From contig NZ_LT622352.1 in the NCBI RefSeq assembly GCF_900098925.1, positions 175,225 through 239,224 of the forward strand: a DNA stretch of 64,000 nt, given 5' to 3'. This document shows positions 28,537 through 37,420 of this stretch, piece after piece. The notes under the pieces were generated by a model that did not search any database, was not told where the DNA came from, and worked only from the letters and a program-made list of their open reading frames with translations. Within the stretch, counting starts at the first letter, position 1, and every line of letters starts with the position of its first letter. A program made the translations under genes and the position numbers. The DNA is from Bacillus massiliglaciei. Lineage in GTDB: Bacteria; Bacillota; Bacilli; Bacillales; DSM-1321.

Positions 28537-28565
28537 AAAAAAATAAAACAGCCAAAAGGCTGTTT
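28537..28565 (-). terminator. Ancestral terminator of operon 2, flanked by two insertions
   Basis: Hairpin AAACAGCC-AAAA-GGCTGTTT with a T-rich tail on the minus strand. IS1595 lies immediately left of it and IS1182 immediately right. Because the IS1182 duplicated its right arm (again at 30235-30247), the hairpin remained complete. Confidence 0.7.
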
Positions 28566-30234
28566 CAGACTGTAGACAAACTCGAAATTCGAGTTTGCCT
28601 ACAGTCTTTTTTCTTTTAAAATAATAGTAATAGTTTTTGAAATAGTGTTAGTTGATTTTCGTTTCGGCGGACGCTTTCCGCGGGCGTGGCCCAATCCTCC
28701 TCGTCGCTTTGCTCCTGCGGGGTATCGGCCTTCACGCTTTTCCCGCAGGAGTCGCCGCCTGCACTACAATCAACTCCTTTCTAAATAAATGTCTGAGGTG
28801 AATGGATATGATGACAAAAAATCAAATAAGTGAACGTGATCAAATGGAAATGATTACAATAGAGCAACTTGTACCACAGGATCATTTGGTCAGAAAGCTT
28901 GAATCAGCGATTGATTTTTCTTTCATCTATCCACTAGTTGAATCACTGTATTCAACACTAGGTCGACCTAGTGTTGATCCAGTCGTATTAATTAAAATGA
29001 CATTTGTTCAATATGTATTTGGAATTCGTTCAATGCGTCAAACAATAAGAGAAATTGAAACAAATATGGCGTATCGTTGGTTTTTAGGGTTTGGATTTCA
29101 TTCAGAAGTACCGCACTTTTCTACCTTCGGTAAAAATTATGAACGTCGTTTCCAAGATACGGATATCTTCGAACAGATTTTCTATCGAATTCTTAAAGAA
29201 ATTGCAGATAAAGGACTACTAAGTGCTGACCATGTCTTCATCGATTCAACACATGTTAAAGCAAGTGCGAATAAACGTAAATTCGAAAAGAAGATAGTTC
29301 GTAAAGAGACTCGGGCATATGAAGCTAAACTTCAAGAAGAATTGAATCAGGATCGAGTTGATCATGGGAAGAAACCATTCCCATCAGATAAATTTGAAAA
29401 AGAAGAAGTTAAGGAGATTAAAGAGAGTACAACAGATCCTGAAAGTGGCTATTATGTAAAAGATGAAAGAACGAAACAGTTTGCTTATTCATTCCATGCG
29501 GCTGCGGACCGGTATGGGTTTATACTTGGGGCGGTTGTGACACCTGGAAATGTTCATGATAGTCATATGCTTCAGCCACTTGTTGAAAAGGTTATGGAAA
29601 AAGTGAAGAAGCCACTTGCTGTTGCTGCCGATGCTGCTTATAAAACTCCTGCGATTACTAAATTCTTATTTGAACATGAGATTCAACCAGTACTTCCTTA
29701 TACAAGACCCAAAACGAAAGATGGGTTTTTACGCAAGCACGATTATGTATATGACGAGTACTATGATTGCTACCTATGTCCGGAAGGACAGGTTCTAAAA
29801 TATTCAACTACCACCAAAGAAGGCAAACGCCAATACAAGTCGAACCCAGTTCAATGTGCAAATTGTCCTTTACTCGCTCAATGTACAAATAGTAAGGATC
29901 ACAGAAAAATGATTGAACGTCATATTTGGGCGCAGTATGTGGAGGAAGCAGATCATCTTCGTCATCAAAACGATATCAAACAAATATATGCAAGACGCAA
30001 AGAAACGATTGAACGTGTCTTTGCGGATGCGAAAGAAAAGCATGGTATGCGATGGACAACCCTTCGAGGGATTAAAAAATTGTCCATGCAGGCGATGCTT
30101 ACTTTTGCTGCTATGAATTTAAAGAAGCTTGCCAATTGGACATGGCAAGCTTCGGCTATGGTCTAAAATAGAATACTCGAAGAGCATTTTGCTTAAAATC
30201 AGACCATAAAATACCTAAGAAAATCTCAAAAAGA
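28566..30234 (+). mobile_element. IS1182-family element
   Basis: About 1670 bases with one intact transposase. The 13-base sequence CAAAAGGCTGTTT occurs on both sides (28553-28565 and 30235-30247), best read as a target duplication. The left end carries a long hairpin GACTGTAG-CAAACTCG / CGAGTTTG-CTACAGTC (28568-28607). The upstream G+C-rich leader GGCGGACGCTTTCCGCGGGCG is typical of IS1182 elements in bacilli. Precise terminal inverted repeats could not be matched by eye. Confidence 0.8.
28802..30166 (+). CDS. IS1182-family transposase
   Basis: 454 residues. N-terminal DUF772-type region (DQMEMITIEQLVPQDHLVRK) followed by a DDE core: VFIDSTHVKASANK, VAADAAYKTPA, a CPEGQ / CANCPLLAQC cysteine stretch, and the Glu in RRKETIERVFADAKEKHGM. 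Ribosome binding site TGAGGTGAA. Frame intact. Confidence 0.93.
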   Translation: MDMMTKNQISERDQMEMITIEQLVPQDHLVRKLESAIDFSFIYPLVESLYSTLGRPSVDPVVLIKMTFVQYVFGIRSMRQTIREIETNMAYRWFLGFGFHSEVPHFSTFGKNYERRFQDTDIFEQIFYRILKEIADKGLLSADHVFIDSTHVKASANKRKFEKKIVRKETRAYEAKLQEELNQDRVDHGKKPFPSDKFEKEEVKEIKESTTDPESGYYVKDERTKQFAYSFHAAADRYGFILGAVVTPGNVHDSHMLQPLVEKVMEKVKKPLAVAADAAYKTPAITKFLFEHEIQPVLPYTRPKTKDGFLRKHDYVYDEYYDCYLCPEGQVLKYSTTTKEGKRQYKSNPVQCANCPLLAQCTNSKDHRKMIERHIWAQYVEEADHLRHQNDIKQIYARRKETIERVFADAKEKHGMRWTTLRGIKKLSMQAMLTFAAMNLKKLANWTWQASAMV

Positions 30235-30254
30235 CAAAAGGCTGTTTTTATTTA

Positions 30255-31373
30255 TCAGTGCAACTTTTCTTCACTTATTTTTATCACTATTTTTCCAAAA
30301 TGATTTCTTTCTTCTAATTCTTGTTGTGCCTCAGCAATTTTTCCGAATGGATATACTTTATGAATAGTGGGCTGTAATTTTCCTTTCCAGATCAGGTTCG
30401 TCACCTGTAAGAAATCCTCCCAATTTCCCATCGGAGCGCCTAGTATTTGGCGGTGACGCTGATAGATTTCTCTTATACTTAAATTAGGCGAATCACCAGC
30501 GGTTGCTCCGGATAGGACCAGTTTCCCACACATATCCAAACACCGCAAACTTTTCCTAAAGGTAGGAGCTCCTACCGCATCAAAAGCGGCACTTACACCC
30601 TCGCCATTAGTCCATTCCATTACTTCTGCTTCCCAATCACTATTTGAATCAAACATGGCGACAGCGCCTTTATTACGTGCTTTTTGGCGTTTGTCCTCGG
30701 TACTCGCAATTCCGATTACAGTAGCGCCTACTGCTGCGGCAATTTCCACCTGAGCCGATCCCAGACCTCCAGATGCCCCAACTACAAGGACCACGTCTGA
30801 CGGTTTTACCTGGGCAACCGTCATAACAGCTCTCCATGCAGTAGTGTAAACAACTGGAGCAGTTGCAGCTACCTCAGATGGAATGTGAGCAGGCACAGCT
30901 ATAATATTGCGTGCAGGGGCAACTACATATTCAGCCAAACCGCCCCAAAAATGTTCTCCCAATATTCGATAGTCATGGCACATACTTGGTTCTCCACGTC
31001 GGCAAAAGCGGCATTCATTACAACCGATAGCAGGATTGATAATAACTCTTTCTCCTATGGCAGGTCCGCCTTTTTGTCCAGAGAGCCCTTGCCCATAATA
31101 TTCAACGGTTCCGACAATATCTACACCCGATATATGCGGTAATGTGATTTCTGGGACCCCAGGTCCTTTTAAGCCCTCTCTTGCAAAAATGTCTAGGTGA
31201 TTTAATGCAGTTGCCTCAACTTTAAGCAATACCTCTCCAGGCCCCGGCACGGGAGTTTCGATTGATTCATACTTTAGTACTTCCGGTCCACCATGTTCCC
31301 TAATGACAACAGCTGTCATGGTATCAGGAACATGGTTAGGTTTTGTCGTATTAATTGAATCGTTTTTTAACAT
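30255..31373 (-). CDS. Zinc-type MDR alcohol dehydrogenase / quinone-oxidoreductase-like
   Basis: 372 residues of the medium-chain dehydrogenase family. The structural zinc loop CNECRFCRRGEPSMC (near 120-134) is complete. The Rossmann motif is VVGASGGLGSAQ (near 190). The position of the usual first catalytic zinc Cys is Asn in ALNHLDIF, as in QOR-like members. ATG at 31373 with AGGAGGGG upstream. Fifth and last gene of operon 2, after the amidase. It probably oxidises or reduces an intermediate released by the amidase; inference. Confidence 0.85.
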   Translation of the reverse strand: MLKNDSINTTKPNHVPDTMTAVVIREHGGPEVLKYESIETPVPGPGEVLLKVEATALNHLDIFAREGLKGPGVPEITLPHISGVDIVGTVEYYGQGLSGQKGGPAIGERVIINPAIGCNECRFCRRGEPSMCHDYRILGEHFWGGLAEYVVAPARNIIAVPAHIPSEVAATAPVVYTTAWRAVMTVAQVKPSDVVLVVGASGGLGSAQVEIAAAVGATVIGIASTEDKRQKARNKGAVAMFDSNSDWEAEVMEWTNGEGVSAAFDAVGAPTFRKSLRCLDMCGKLVLSGATAGDSPNLSIREIYQRHRQILGAPMGNWEDFLQVTNLIWKGKLQPTIHKVYPFGKIAEAQQELEERNHFGKIVIKISEEKLH

Positions 31374-31409
31374 GATATCCCCTCCTTCCGCCTTATCCAT
31401 TTCTCTCAT

Positions 31410-32765
31410 TTAAAGCGGTGGCTTCTTGTAGCCGCCTGTAGATTGATGGAAGGCATCACCTATACGATATATGGTTTCTTCATCAAAGTATTGTCCAATG
31501 ACTTGCAGCCCCACCGGCAGATTTTCTGAACCAGTATTTCCTGCTGACAGAGATAGAGCCGGATGTCCACTCATATTAAATGGAATCGTTCGCTGAGAAA
31601 TATCGATATTTCCATCCTCAAAGGAAGGGTCCTTTTCAGTAGCTGGATATGGGACCGTTGGACAAATCAGTACATCCACCTGTTTTAATACTTGATCAAC
31701 TGCTTCTGTGAAAGCCTTTTTCTTCTCTAAGGCTACCAAATAGCTTACTGCTGTAACCTTATAGCCTTCTCTTAGGTTGGCATAGGTGTTTGGAGAATAA
31801 TCTTTTTCCCTCGAATCAAACCATTTTTGATGATACGTCGAAGCTTCCGCAAGGACAATAGGCATGGCAGCTTCTTCGATTGATTCAATTCCTGGAATCT
31901 CTACACTGTAAAGCTGAGCACCTAATTCCTTAAGTTGCTGAATGGCAGATACCATTAACGCAGATACTTCCGGATTCATAATAGAATCTGTTAATGATCG
32001 GATGACGCCGACTTTTATCCCGCGAATCTCTCCCCAGGAATCGAAATTAAAGCGGCGGGAAGAAATGTGTTCCAGAACAATTGCATTATCTCGGACAGTC
32101 CTAGTTAGCGGCCCGATATGGTCTAAAGAATGAGATAAAGGGAACAACCCTTGTCGTGAAACCGTTTCATAGGTTGGCTTCAGCCCAACAATACCGCAAA
32201 AGGAAGATGGAACGCGGATGGAGCACCCTGTATCGGTTCCGATTGAGGCATATCCAATCCCTACGGCAACTGACGCGCCAGACCCAGTACTAGATCCACC
32301 AGCTGTACGGCTTACATTCCACGGATTATTGCATTGACCATAATCTGGGTGTACGGACCCGTAAGCAAATTCAAGCATATTATTTTTCCCAATGATGATG
32401 GCACCATTATCCTGTAATGCATGATAAACAAAAGCGTCTTCTTCTGGAACAAAGTCCTTCATAATTCTTGATCCGAGTGAAGTACGAATCCCTTTTGTCA
32501 TAAAAATATCCTTCAATGAAACAGGTATCCCAAATAACTTACTGACATTTTCCCCTTTTACGAAAACCGCTTCAGCCTTTCTTGCTTTCGCTAAAGCTTG
32601 CTCACCAAGGACCGTAACAAATGCATTTAGCCTTGGCTCCAATTCCTGTAAGCGGTCTAAAGTTGCTTCCGTAATCTCGACCGGAGATACCTCTTTATTT
32701 CTGTATAATGTACTGATTTCTTCAATTGACTTATAAAGCAGTTGCTTCATATCTGTTGAAGGCAA
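31410..32765 (-). CDS. Amidase signature family amidase (copy 2)
   Basis: 451 residues from TTG at 32765, chosen because GGAGG lies 8 bases upstream and the start then lines up with copy 1. Same triad: Lys in VSLKDIF, GGSSTGSG and DTGCSIRVPSS. In copy 1 the oxyanion stretch is DTGGSIR; here a Gly is Cys. The first 17 bases lie beyond the symporter stop, allowing tight coupling. Strong full-length similarity to the gene at 21304-22668 indicates duplication within the island and probably related substrates. Confidence 0.9.
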   Translation of the reverse strand: MPSTDMKQLLYKSIEEISTLYRNKEVSPVEITEATLDRLQELEPRLNAFVTVLGEQALAKARKAEAVFVKGENVSKLFGIPVSLKDIFMTKGIRTSLGSRIMKDFVPEEDAFVYHALQDNGAIIIGKNNMLEFAYGSVHPDYGQCNNPWNVSRTAGGSSTGSGASVAVGIGYASIGTDTGCSIRVPSSFCGIVGLKPTYETVSRQGLFPLSHSLDHIGPLTRTVRDNAIVLEHISSRRFNFDSWGEIRGIKVGVIRSLTDSIMNPEVSALMVSAIQQLKELGAQLYSVEIPGIESIEEAAMPIVLAEASTYHQKWFDSREKDYSPNTYANLREGYKVTAVSYLVALEKKKAFTEAVDQVLKQVDVLICPTVPYPATEKDPSFEDGNIDISQRTIPFNMSGHPALSLSAGNTGSENLPVGLQVIGQYFDEETIYRIGDAFHQSTGGYKKPPL

Positions 32766-32781
32766 TGGAATTTCCTCCTTT

Positions 32782-34233
32782 TTATCCTGCAATTGTGTTT
32801 CCAGACTCTGATGCTTGGACATCTTTAAAAAATGGTTTTAATGCTTGTTTTGACACCGGTTTGGTTAGTAAGCTGACAACCACCATTCCTAATAGACTTA
32901 CCGGTACACTGATGTAAACAGGATCCAATCCAAATGGGTTCCCAAGTGATAACCAAAGTATAGCGCTGCCTATTCCGCCAACCATGGAAGTAATAGCACC
33001 AGCTTTTGTTGCACGTTTCCAGTACAACCCTAACAAAATTGAAACTGCGAAGGATGAACCAATTAGGGCAGCTGCATTTATCCAAATTTGCTGAATTAAT
33101 GGCAGGGGGTTTAACGCAAATGGAATTGGTATAATTCCCATTATCAATACCACTATTCTCGTAATCTTTAATTGTTGTTTATCGCTTAATTTTTTCTTCA
33201 TTACATTTTTCATAATATCATGAGAGATTGAACTTCCAAGCATCAACAAAACGGCACTTACAGTTGACTGAATCGCTGCTAAAATTGCTGCTAAAAGTAA
33301 TCCACCCAATACTGGCGGCAATAGATCCATGGCGATTGTAGTGCTGGCTAAATCAGGTGAAGTTAAATTAGGATATAGAACTCTTGCACTGACTCCCAGA
33401 ATGGCGATAGAAACAGCTACAATAGCTTGAAAAATAAAAGATACACCTACAGCACGACGGATCGTTTTATTATCTTTTATTGAATAAAAACGAACAGCAA
33501 TAATCGGATATCCGATCATCATGATAAAGAATGATAGTGCAACTGCCGTTAAGGCTGATGAAGGCATACCATTTGCAACTAGATTCGGATCAATAGAAGA
33601 TAAGGTTTCATTTAATTTACTAAAGCCTCCTGCCTTTGATACTGCAATAGGCACTGCAATAGCAAATCCTAAAGCAAAGACGAGCATTTGAAGTACGTCT
33701 GTATAGGCAATAGCAAATAACCCGCCCATAACAGTGTAAGCAATAAAGATAAATGCAATAATTAATACACCCCATGGGATAGGGATATCGAAAACCACAT
33801 TTAATAAATAAGATCCCCCAACTAATTCAGCTACTACTGTCATCCCGTAACAAACTAATAAAATAATTACAGAAATCAATCGGATGGCATTACTTTCATA
33901 GCGGGTACCTAATAGATCAGGAATGGTTAAAGCCTTATTTGAATTAAAGAATGCTTTCATTTTAGGTGCAATAAAGATGGCCATGATGACCCATGAAGCC
34001 CAAATCGCGAGCCAAATCCAAGCAAAATTATAGCCTACTTGATAGTGGAAACCTACCGTTCCAATCGCAGTACCTGCACTCATCTGAGTGGCTGCAAGTG
34101 TCATACCTCCAACCCAGACCCCTAATTTCCCTCCAGCAGCTAAAAAATCCAGCTCATTTTGAATACGGGATTTCATGTAATATCCAATCCCAATGACAGT
34201 AAGCATATAAATGATAAGAACAGCGATAGCCAT
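32782..34233 (-). CDS. Sodium:solute symporter family transporter (1)
   Basis: 483 residues, about 13 membrane segments, SSS family (PanF/PutP type). Recognisable: LAAGGKLGVWVGGMTLAATQMSAGT near residue 32-56, and YTVMGGLFAIAYTDVLQ near 155-180, the conserved sodium-symporter signature. Its ATG overlaps the stop of a 39-codon membrane-protein gene (TAATG). Similar to transporter 2 at 35875-37302. Expected to import the island's substrate with sodium. Confidence 0.92.
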   Translation of the reverse strand: MAIAVLIIYMLTVIGIGYYMKSRIQNELDFLAAGGKLGVWVGGMTLAATQMSAGTAIGTVGFHYQVGYNFAWIWLAIWASWVIMAIFIAPKMKAFFNSNKALTIPDLLGTRYESNAIRLISVIILLVCYGMTVVAELVGGSYLLNVVFDIPIPWGVLIIAFIFIAYTVMGGLFAIAYTDVLQMLVFALGFAIAVPIAVSKAGGFSKLNETLSSIDPNLVANGMPSSALTAVALSFFIMMIGYPIIAVRFYSIKDNKTIRRAVGVSFIFQAIVAVSIAILGVSARVLYPNLTSPDLASTTIAMDLLPPVLGGLLLAAILAAIQSTVSAVLLMLGSSISHDIMKNVMKKKLSDKQQLKITRIVVLIMGIIPIPFALNPLPLIQQIWINAAALIGSSFAVSILLGLYWKRATKAGAITSMVGGIGSAILWLSLGNPFGLDPVYISVPVSLLGMVVVSLLTKPVSKQALKPFFKDVQASESGNTIAG

Positions 34234-34352
34234 TATTTATCCCCCTCCTTTTTATTGATTGCTTCGGTGATAATAAAATAGGCGATAATGAATACAACCA
34301 TAGAAATCCAAATCATCCAATTTGCTGCTGATAATCCCAGAAAAGTACCCAT
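34233..34352 (-). CDS. 39-residue single-pass membrane protein coupled to symporter 1
   Basis: Short gene with one strong membrane helix (MIWISMVVFIIAYFIITEA, residues 13-31), a short polar N-terminus and a lysine-rich tail. GGTTAGAG lies upstream. Its TAA overlaps the symporter ATG, so the two must be co-translated. By position it resembles small partner subunits such as YhdT next to PanF. A second protein of this kind precedes symporter 2. Likely an accessory subunit; inference. Confidence 0.75.
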   Translation of the reverse strand: MGTFLGLSAANWMIWISMVVFIIAYFIITEAINKKEGDK

Positions 34353-34414
34353 TCTTCTCTAACCCCTTTTTAAAATTATTTTATTTTCCGAATAACGAGA
34401 ATATAATAAATCTA

Positions 34415-35659
34415 TTATTCTGTGACAAATTCTTTTGTTCCACAGAAATTTTTAATAAGAACAGTTAATATTTTGGTCGTCTGTATTAAATCCTCAATTT
34501 CCATAAACTCATCATAACCATGGAGATTATTGTTATTTGTGCCAGGACCAAAATTAATACCTGGGATTCCATTTTGGATAAACCAACGTGTATCTGATTG
34601 TCCTAACATACCTACGACAGGAAGTGTGGTTCCTGATACTTCTTGAATGGCCGATTGCAATTCCTCGATTAGAGGTGAATTCGCTTCTGTTACGGTTGGA
34701 TTGGTTTGAAAATCCGGCACTCGCTCTATCTGGATGTTCATCTCTTGATCTTCCATCTGAAGCCTTTCGATCATAGTAGATACCCGATTATAAATATCAT
34801 CAAGGGCTTGTTCTGGAATCACCCGAAAGTCCACCTCAATCTCACAGGTGCCAGGGACAACATTCACCTTGGTTCCCCCATTGATAACTCCAACATTGAC
34901 GGTAGTATAACTCATTCCCTCAACTTCTGAAGGTTCATTTTTTAATTGTTCTTGCAGGTTAGTTAGTTCCAGTATGACTTTTGCCATTTTTTCAACGGCA
35001 TTTATTCCCTTCCATTTGAAGGCTGCATGAGCAGGACGGCCTGTAGATTTAATTCTTAACTGAAGAACTCCTGCCATAGCGCGAACGATATGATTGCTGT
35101 AGCCTTCCACAACCACCATATCACCGGAAACTAATCCTTGACCAGTGACATAACCTGCTCCTAGAACACCGCCAGTTTCTTCATCACAAGTAGCTGTGAT
35201 TACAATATCACCGTAAAAAGGAATTCCGGACTTCTTTAACGCCACAGCAGCCATAATATAAGCGGTTAAGCGCCCTTTGGAGTCTGTTGCACCTCTTCCA
35301 TATACCTTGCCATTAGCAATGGCTCCTGAAAAAGGCGGGTAGGTCCATTGTTCCAAGTCTCCTGCTGGAACCGTATCAATATGAGAGTTAAAAATTAAAT
35401 TTTTCCCTCCTCCATTCCCCTTCATGACAGCAATAACATTTTTCCGAGGTGTTTGCAGATTTAATTTCCTCGTCTCTTCCTCAGGTACATTGACTACCTT
35501 TACCTCAAAGTCTAAAGATAAGAGTTCCTTTTCTAGAAAGTCACCAATTTCCTCATAGTTTCCTGGTGGATTTTCACTAGGAATTTGAATCATTTTTTGC
35601 AATAGAGATACGATTTCATTACCCATCGAATCTACTATTTTTTCAATTGCTACATTCAT
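34415..35659 (-). CDS. M20 family metallopeptidase / deacylase (ArgE-DapE type, copy 1)
   Basis: 414 residues. Metal ligands are in NSHIDTVPAGD (near 92), GRGATDSKG and DEETGG; the dimerisation domain lies between. Such enzymes remove N-acyl groups or cut dipeptides in the cytoplasm. First gene after the sigma-54 promoter at 35692-35708 and upstream of the small membrane protein, symporter 1, amidase 2 and the dehydrogenase. Not closely similar to the other M20 gene at 44547. Confidence 0.9.
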   Translation of the reverse strand: MNVAIEKIVDSMGNEIVSLLQKMIQIPSENPPGNYEEIGDFLEKELLSLDFEVKVVNVPEEETRKLNLQTPRKNVIAVMKGNGGGKNLIFNSHIDTVPAGDLEQWTYPPFSGAIANGKVYGRGATDSKGRLTAYIMAAVALKKSGIPFYGDIVITATCDEETGGVLGAGYVTGQGLVSGDMVVVEGYSNHIVRAMAGVLQLRIKSTGRPAHAAFKWKGINAVEKMAKVILELTNLQEQLKNEPSEVEGMSYTTVNVGVINGGTKVNVVPGTCEIEVDFRVIPEQALDDIYNRVSTMIERLQMEDQEMNIQIERVPDFQTNPTVTEANSPLIEELQSAIQEVSGTTLPVVGMLGQSDTRWFIQNGIPGINFGPGTNNNNLHGYDEFMEIEDLIQTTKILTVLIKNFCGTKEFVTE

Positions 35660-35691
35660 GGCTGCACCCCTTTCTCTTTACAACAATATTA

Positions 35692-35708
35692 ATGCAAGTT
35701 CTGTGCCA
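35692..35708 (-). promoter_or_regulatory. Sigma-54 promoter of operon 2
   Basis: Minus strand reads TGGCAC-AGAAC-TTGCAT: full consensus and spacing, 33 bases before the M20 start. Confidence 0.9.
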
Positions 35709-35831
35709 TCCTGTTAACAAGGTTTTTAATATTATATATTCAATTTCCGATAGGAATTAGGTTCATTTAGGTGAGGATACACCGCCTACTTTTTAACCTA
35801 AACGAACTTATAGTTGTTTCAAGTGACAATT

Positions 35832-35860
35832 AAAAAAGGGGAAGGAATAAATCTCCCCCC
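35832..35860 (-). terminator. Probable terminator of operon 1
   Basis: Minus strand GGGG-GAGATTTATTCCTT-CCCC followed by TTTTTTA, right after the symporter 2 stop. Imperfect stem. Confidence 0.55.
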
Positions 35861-35874
35861 TTGATCTTGATCAT

Positions 35875-37302
35875 TTACTTCACATCCTCAAAGAATGGCT
35901 GAAGCGCTTCTTTTGGCACAGGTTTCGTTACTAGACTAACAACAATAAATGAGACTAAACTGACCATGACTCCAGGTATAACCTCATTAATCCCCAACGG
36001 ATTACCTGCTAAATACCAGAACAATGCTGTGAAGAAGCCGCCGATCATCGAAACAATGGCTCCCACAGCTGTACCTCTTTTCCAGTTAAGGCCAAGAATC
36101 ACCGTTGCAAAGAAAAAGCTCGCTGTTAAGGATGCCTGGAGAATGACTATGAATTGGACAATGTCCAACTGTCTTAACGCCAAGAAAATAGGGATAATTC
36201 CTAGTATTAGTACCGCAATTCGGTTTACCTTCATTTTTTCACTGTCACTGGCGTTAGGCTTGATCATCGTGGCATAGAAATCATGTGAAAACGCGGAAGC
36301 AGATACCATCATAATGCCGGAAACTGTACTCATTATCGCTGAGAGAATTGCTAAAATAATCAAGGACCCCACCACTGGCGGAAGTATATTTATGGCCATG
36401 ATGGTAGAAGCAATATCAGGTGTAGGCATATATGGGAAGAGTGCTCGAATGGCCATGCCTGCTGCTGCTACAGAAATACCAACAACTGCTTGGAACATAA
36501 ATGAAAAGCCGATTGCTAATTTAACGGTCTTCCTATCCTTTAATGTATACATTCTTGCTAACTCATATGGCGCTGCAGCCATTGCAAACCCAAAGGCTGC
36601 ACCAAAACCAAGCAACTCCTTAAAACCGAAATGCCAGCTTAACATATTAGGACTAAATTCGGCTAAGAAATTCCCGACAAACTCTGTTCCACCTGCTTGA
36701 TTAAAGAGCAATGGAATGGCAGCAAAAAAGCAGCCGGCCATAATAATCGCCTGAACGAAATCACTATAAGCTGTAGCTCTCATTCCGCCAATCATCGTAT
36801 AAAGTAAAGTGATCCCAACGGTTATGATCGCTCCCCAGATGAACGGAATTCCGAATAGTGTCTGAAAAATATTTCCTCCTGCTTGGTACTGTGCAGTTAG
36901 GTAAACGGTATATGCTACTAATATTAAAAGCGCTGATATTCCCCGAGCCGCTTTACTATTAAATCTAGTACCTACGTAGTCCGGTACCGTTAACCCTTTA
37001 AAAGATTGAAACTTAGGGCCGACCAGGGTAGCTGCAATTAACCAGCCGAACCAAAGTCCAGCCCAAATCCAAAGGAAGCTCCCGCCAGTTAAGTAATGTA
37101 TACCAAGTGTTCCTACAAATGTACCTGCACTCATTTGTGTAGCTGCAAATGCGGCACCACCCACTAATGGCCCAATGGATCTTCCTGCTACCAAGAAATC
37201 CTCTGTTCCTTTGTTCTTTGTTCCCGACCAGATTCCGATACCAAGAATGACGGCAAAATATAAAACCAACACCACATAAAACGTTGTACTTACTTCAAAC
37301 AT
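35875..37302 (-). CDS. Sodium:solute symporter family transporter (2)
   Basis: 475 residues, about 13 membrane segments, with LVAGRSIGPLVGGAAFAATQ near 35-55 and the signature YTMIGGMRATAYSDFVQA near 165-180. Paralogue of symporter 1 with the same layout. GGAGGGGATTGTGA precedes the ATG. Immediately upstream is a 33-codon membrane-protein gene and a signal-peptide protein with a C-terminal membrane anchor. Last gene of operon 1. Confidence 0.92.
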   Translation of the reverse strand: MFEVSTTFYVVLVLYFAVILGIGIWSGTKNKGTEDFLVAGRSIGPLVGGAAFAATQMSAGTFVGTLGIHYLTGGSFLWIWAGLWFGWLIAATLVGPKFQSFKGLTVPDYVGTRFNSKAARGISALLILVAYTVYLTAQYQAGGNIFQTLFGIPFIWGAIITVGITLLYTMIGGMRATAYSDFVQAIIMAGCFFAAIPLLFNQAGGTEFVGNFLAEFSPNMLSWHFGFKELLGFGAAFGFAMAAAPYELARMYTLKDRKTVKLAIGFSFMFQAVVGISVAAAGMAIRALFPYMPTPDIASTIMAINILPPVVGSLIILAILSAIMSTVSGIMMVSASAFSHDFYATMIKPNASDSEKMKVNRIAVLILGIIPIFLALRQLDIVQFIVILQASLTASFFFATVILGLNWKRGTAVGAIVSMIGGFFTALFWYLAGNPLGINEVIPGVMVSLVSFIVVSLVTKPVPKEALQPFFEDVK

Positions 37303-37318
37303 TCACAATCCCCTCCTT

Positions 37319-37420
37319 TTATTTATTTTTTTCACTTTTAACAGCCCATAGGAAATACCCAGCAATCCAAACAATGGTATAGAGGACAAAAAAGGTAAAG
37401 GGAGCACCTAGATTAAACAT
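37319..37420 (-). CDS. 33-residue single-pass membrane protein coupled to symporter 2
   Basis: Short gene whose ATG (37420) lies inside the last codons of the upstream gene (overlap of 8 bases), followed 16 bases later by the symporter start. One hydrophobic helix (about residues 7-27, containing FFVLYTIVWIAGYFLW) and a charged tail SEKNK. Same position and build as the 39-residue protein beside symporter 1. Probable symporter accessory subunit; inference. Confidence 0.72.
   Translation of the reverse strand: MFNLGAPFTFFVLYTIVWIAGYFLWAVKSEKNK

Noticed and set aside
28568..28607. Long hairpin at the IS1182 left end as an independent riboswitch or small RNA
   Set aside because: It lies within the element, next to its end, and is best seen as an IS structure.
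21304..32765. GatA subunits of the amidotransferase
   Set aside because: No gatB or gatC nearby, and two copies lie inside catabolic operons under sigma-54 promoters.
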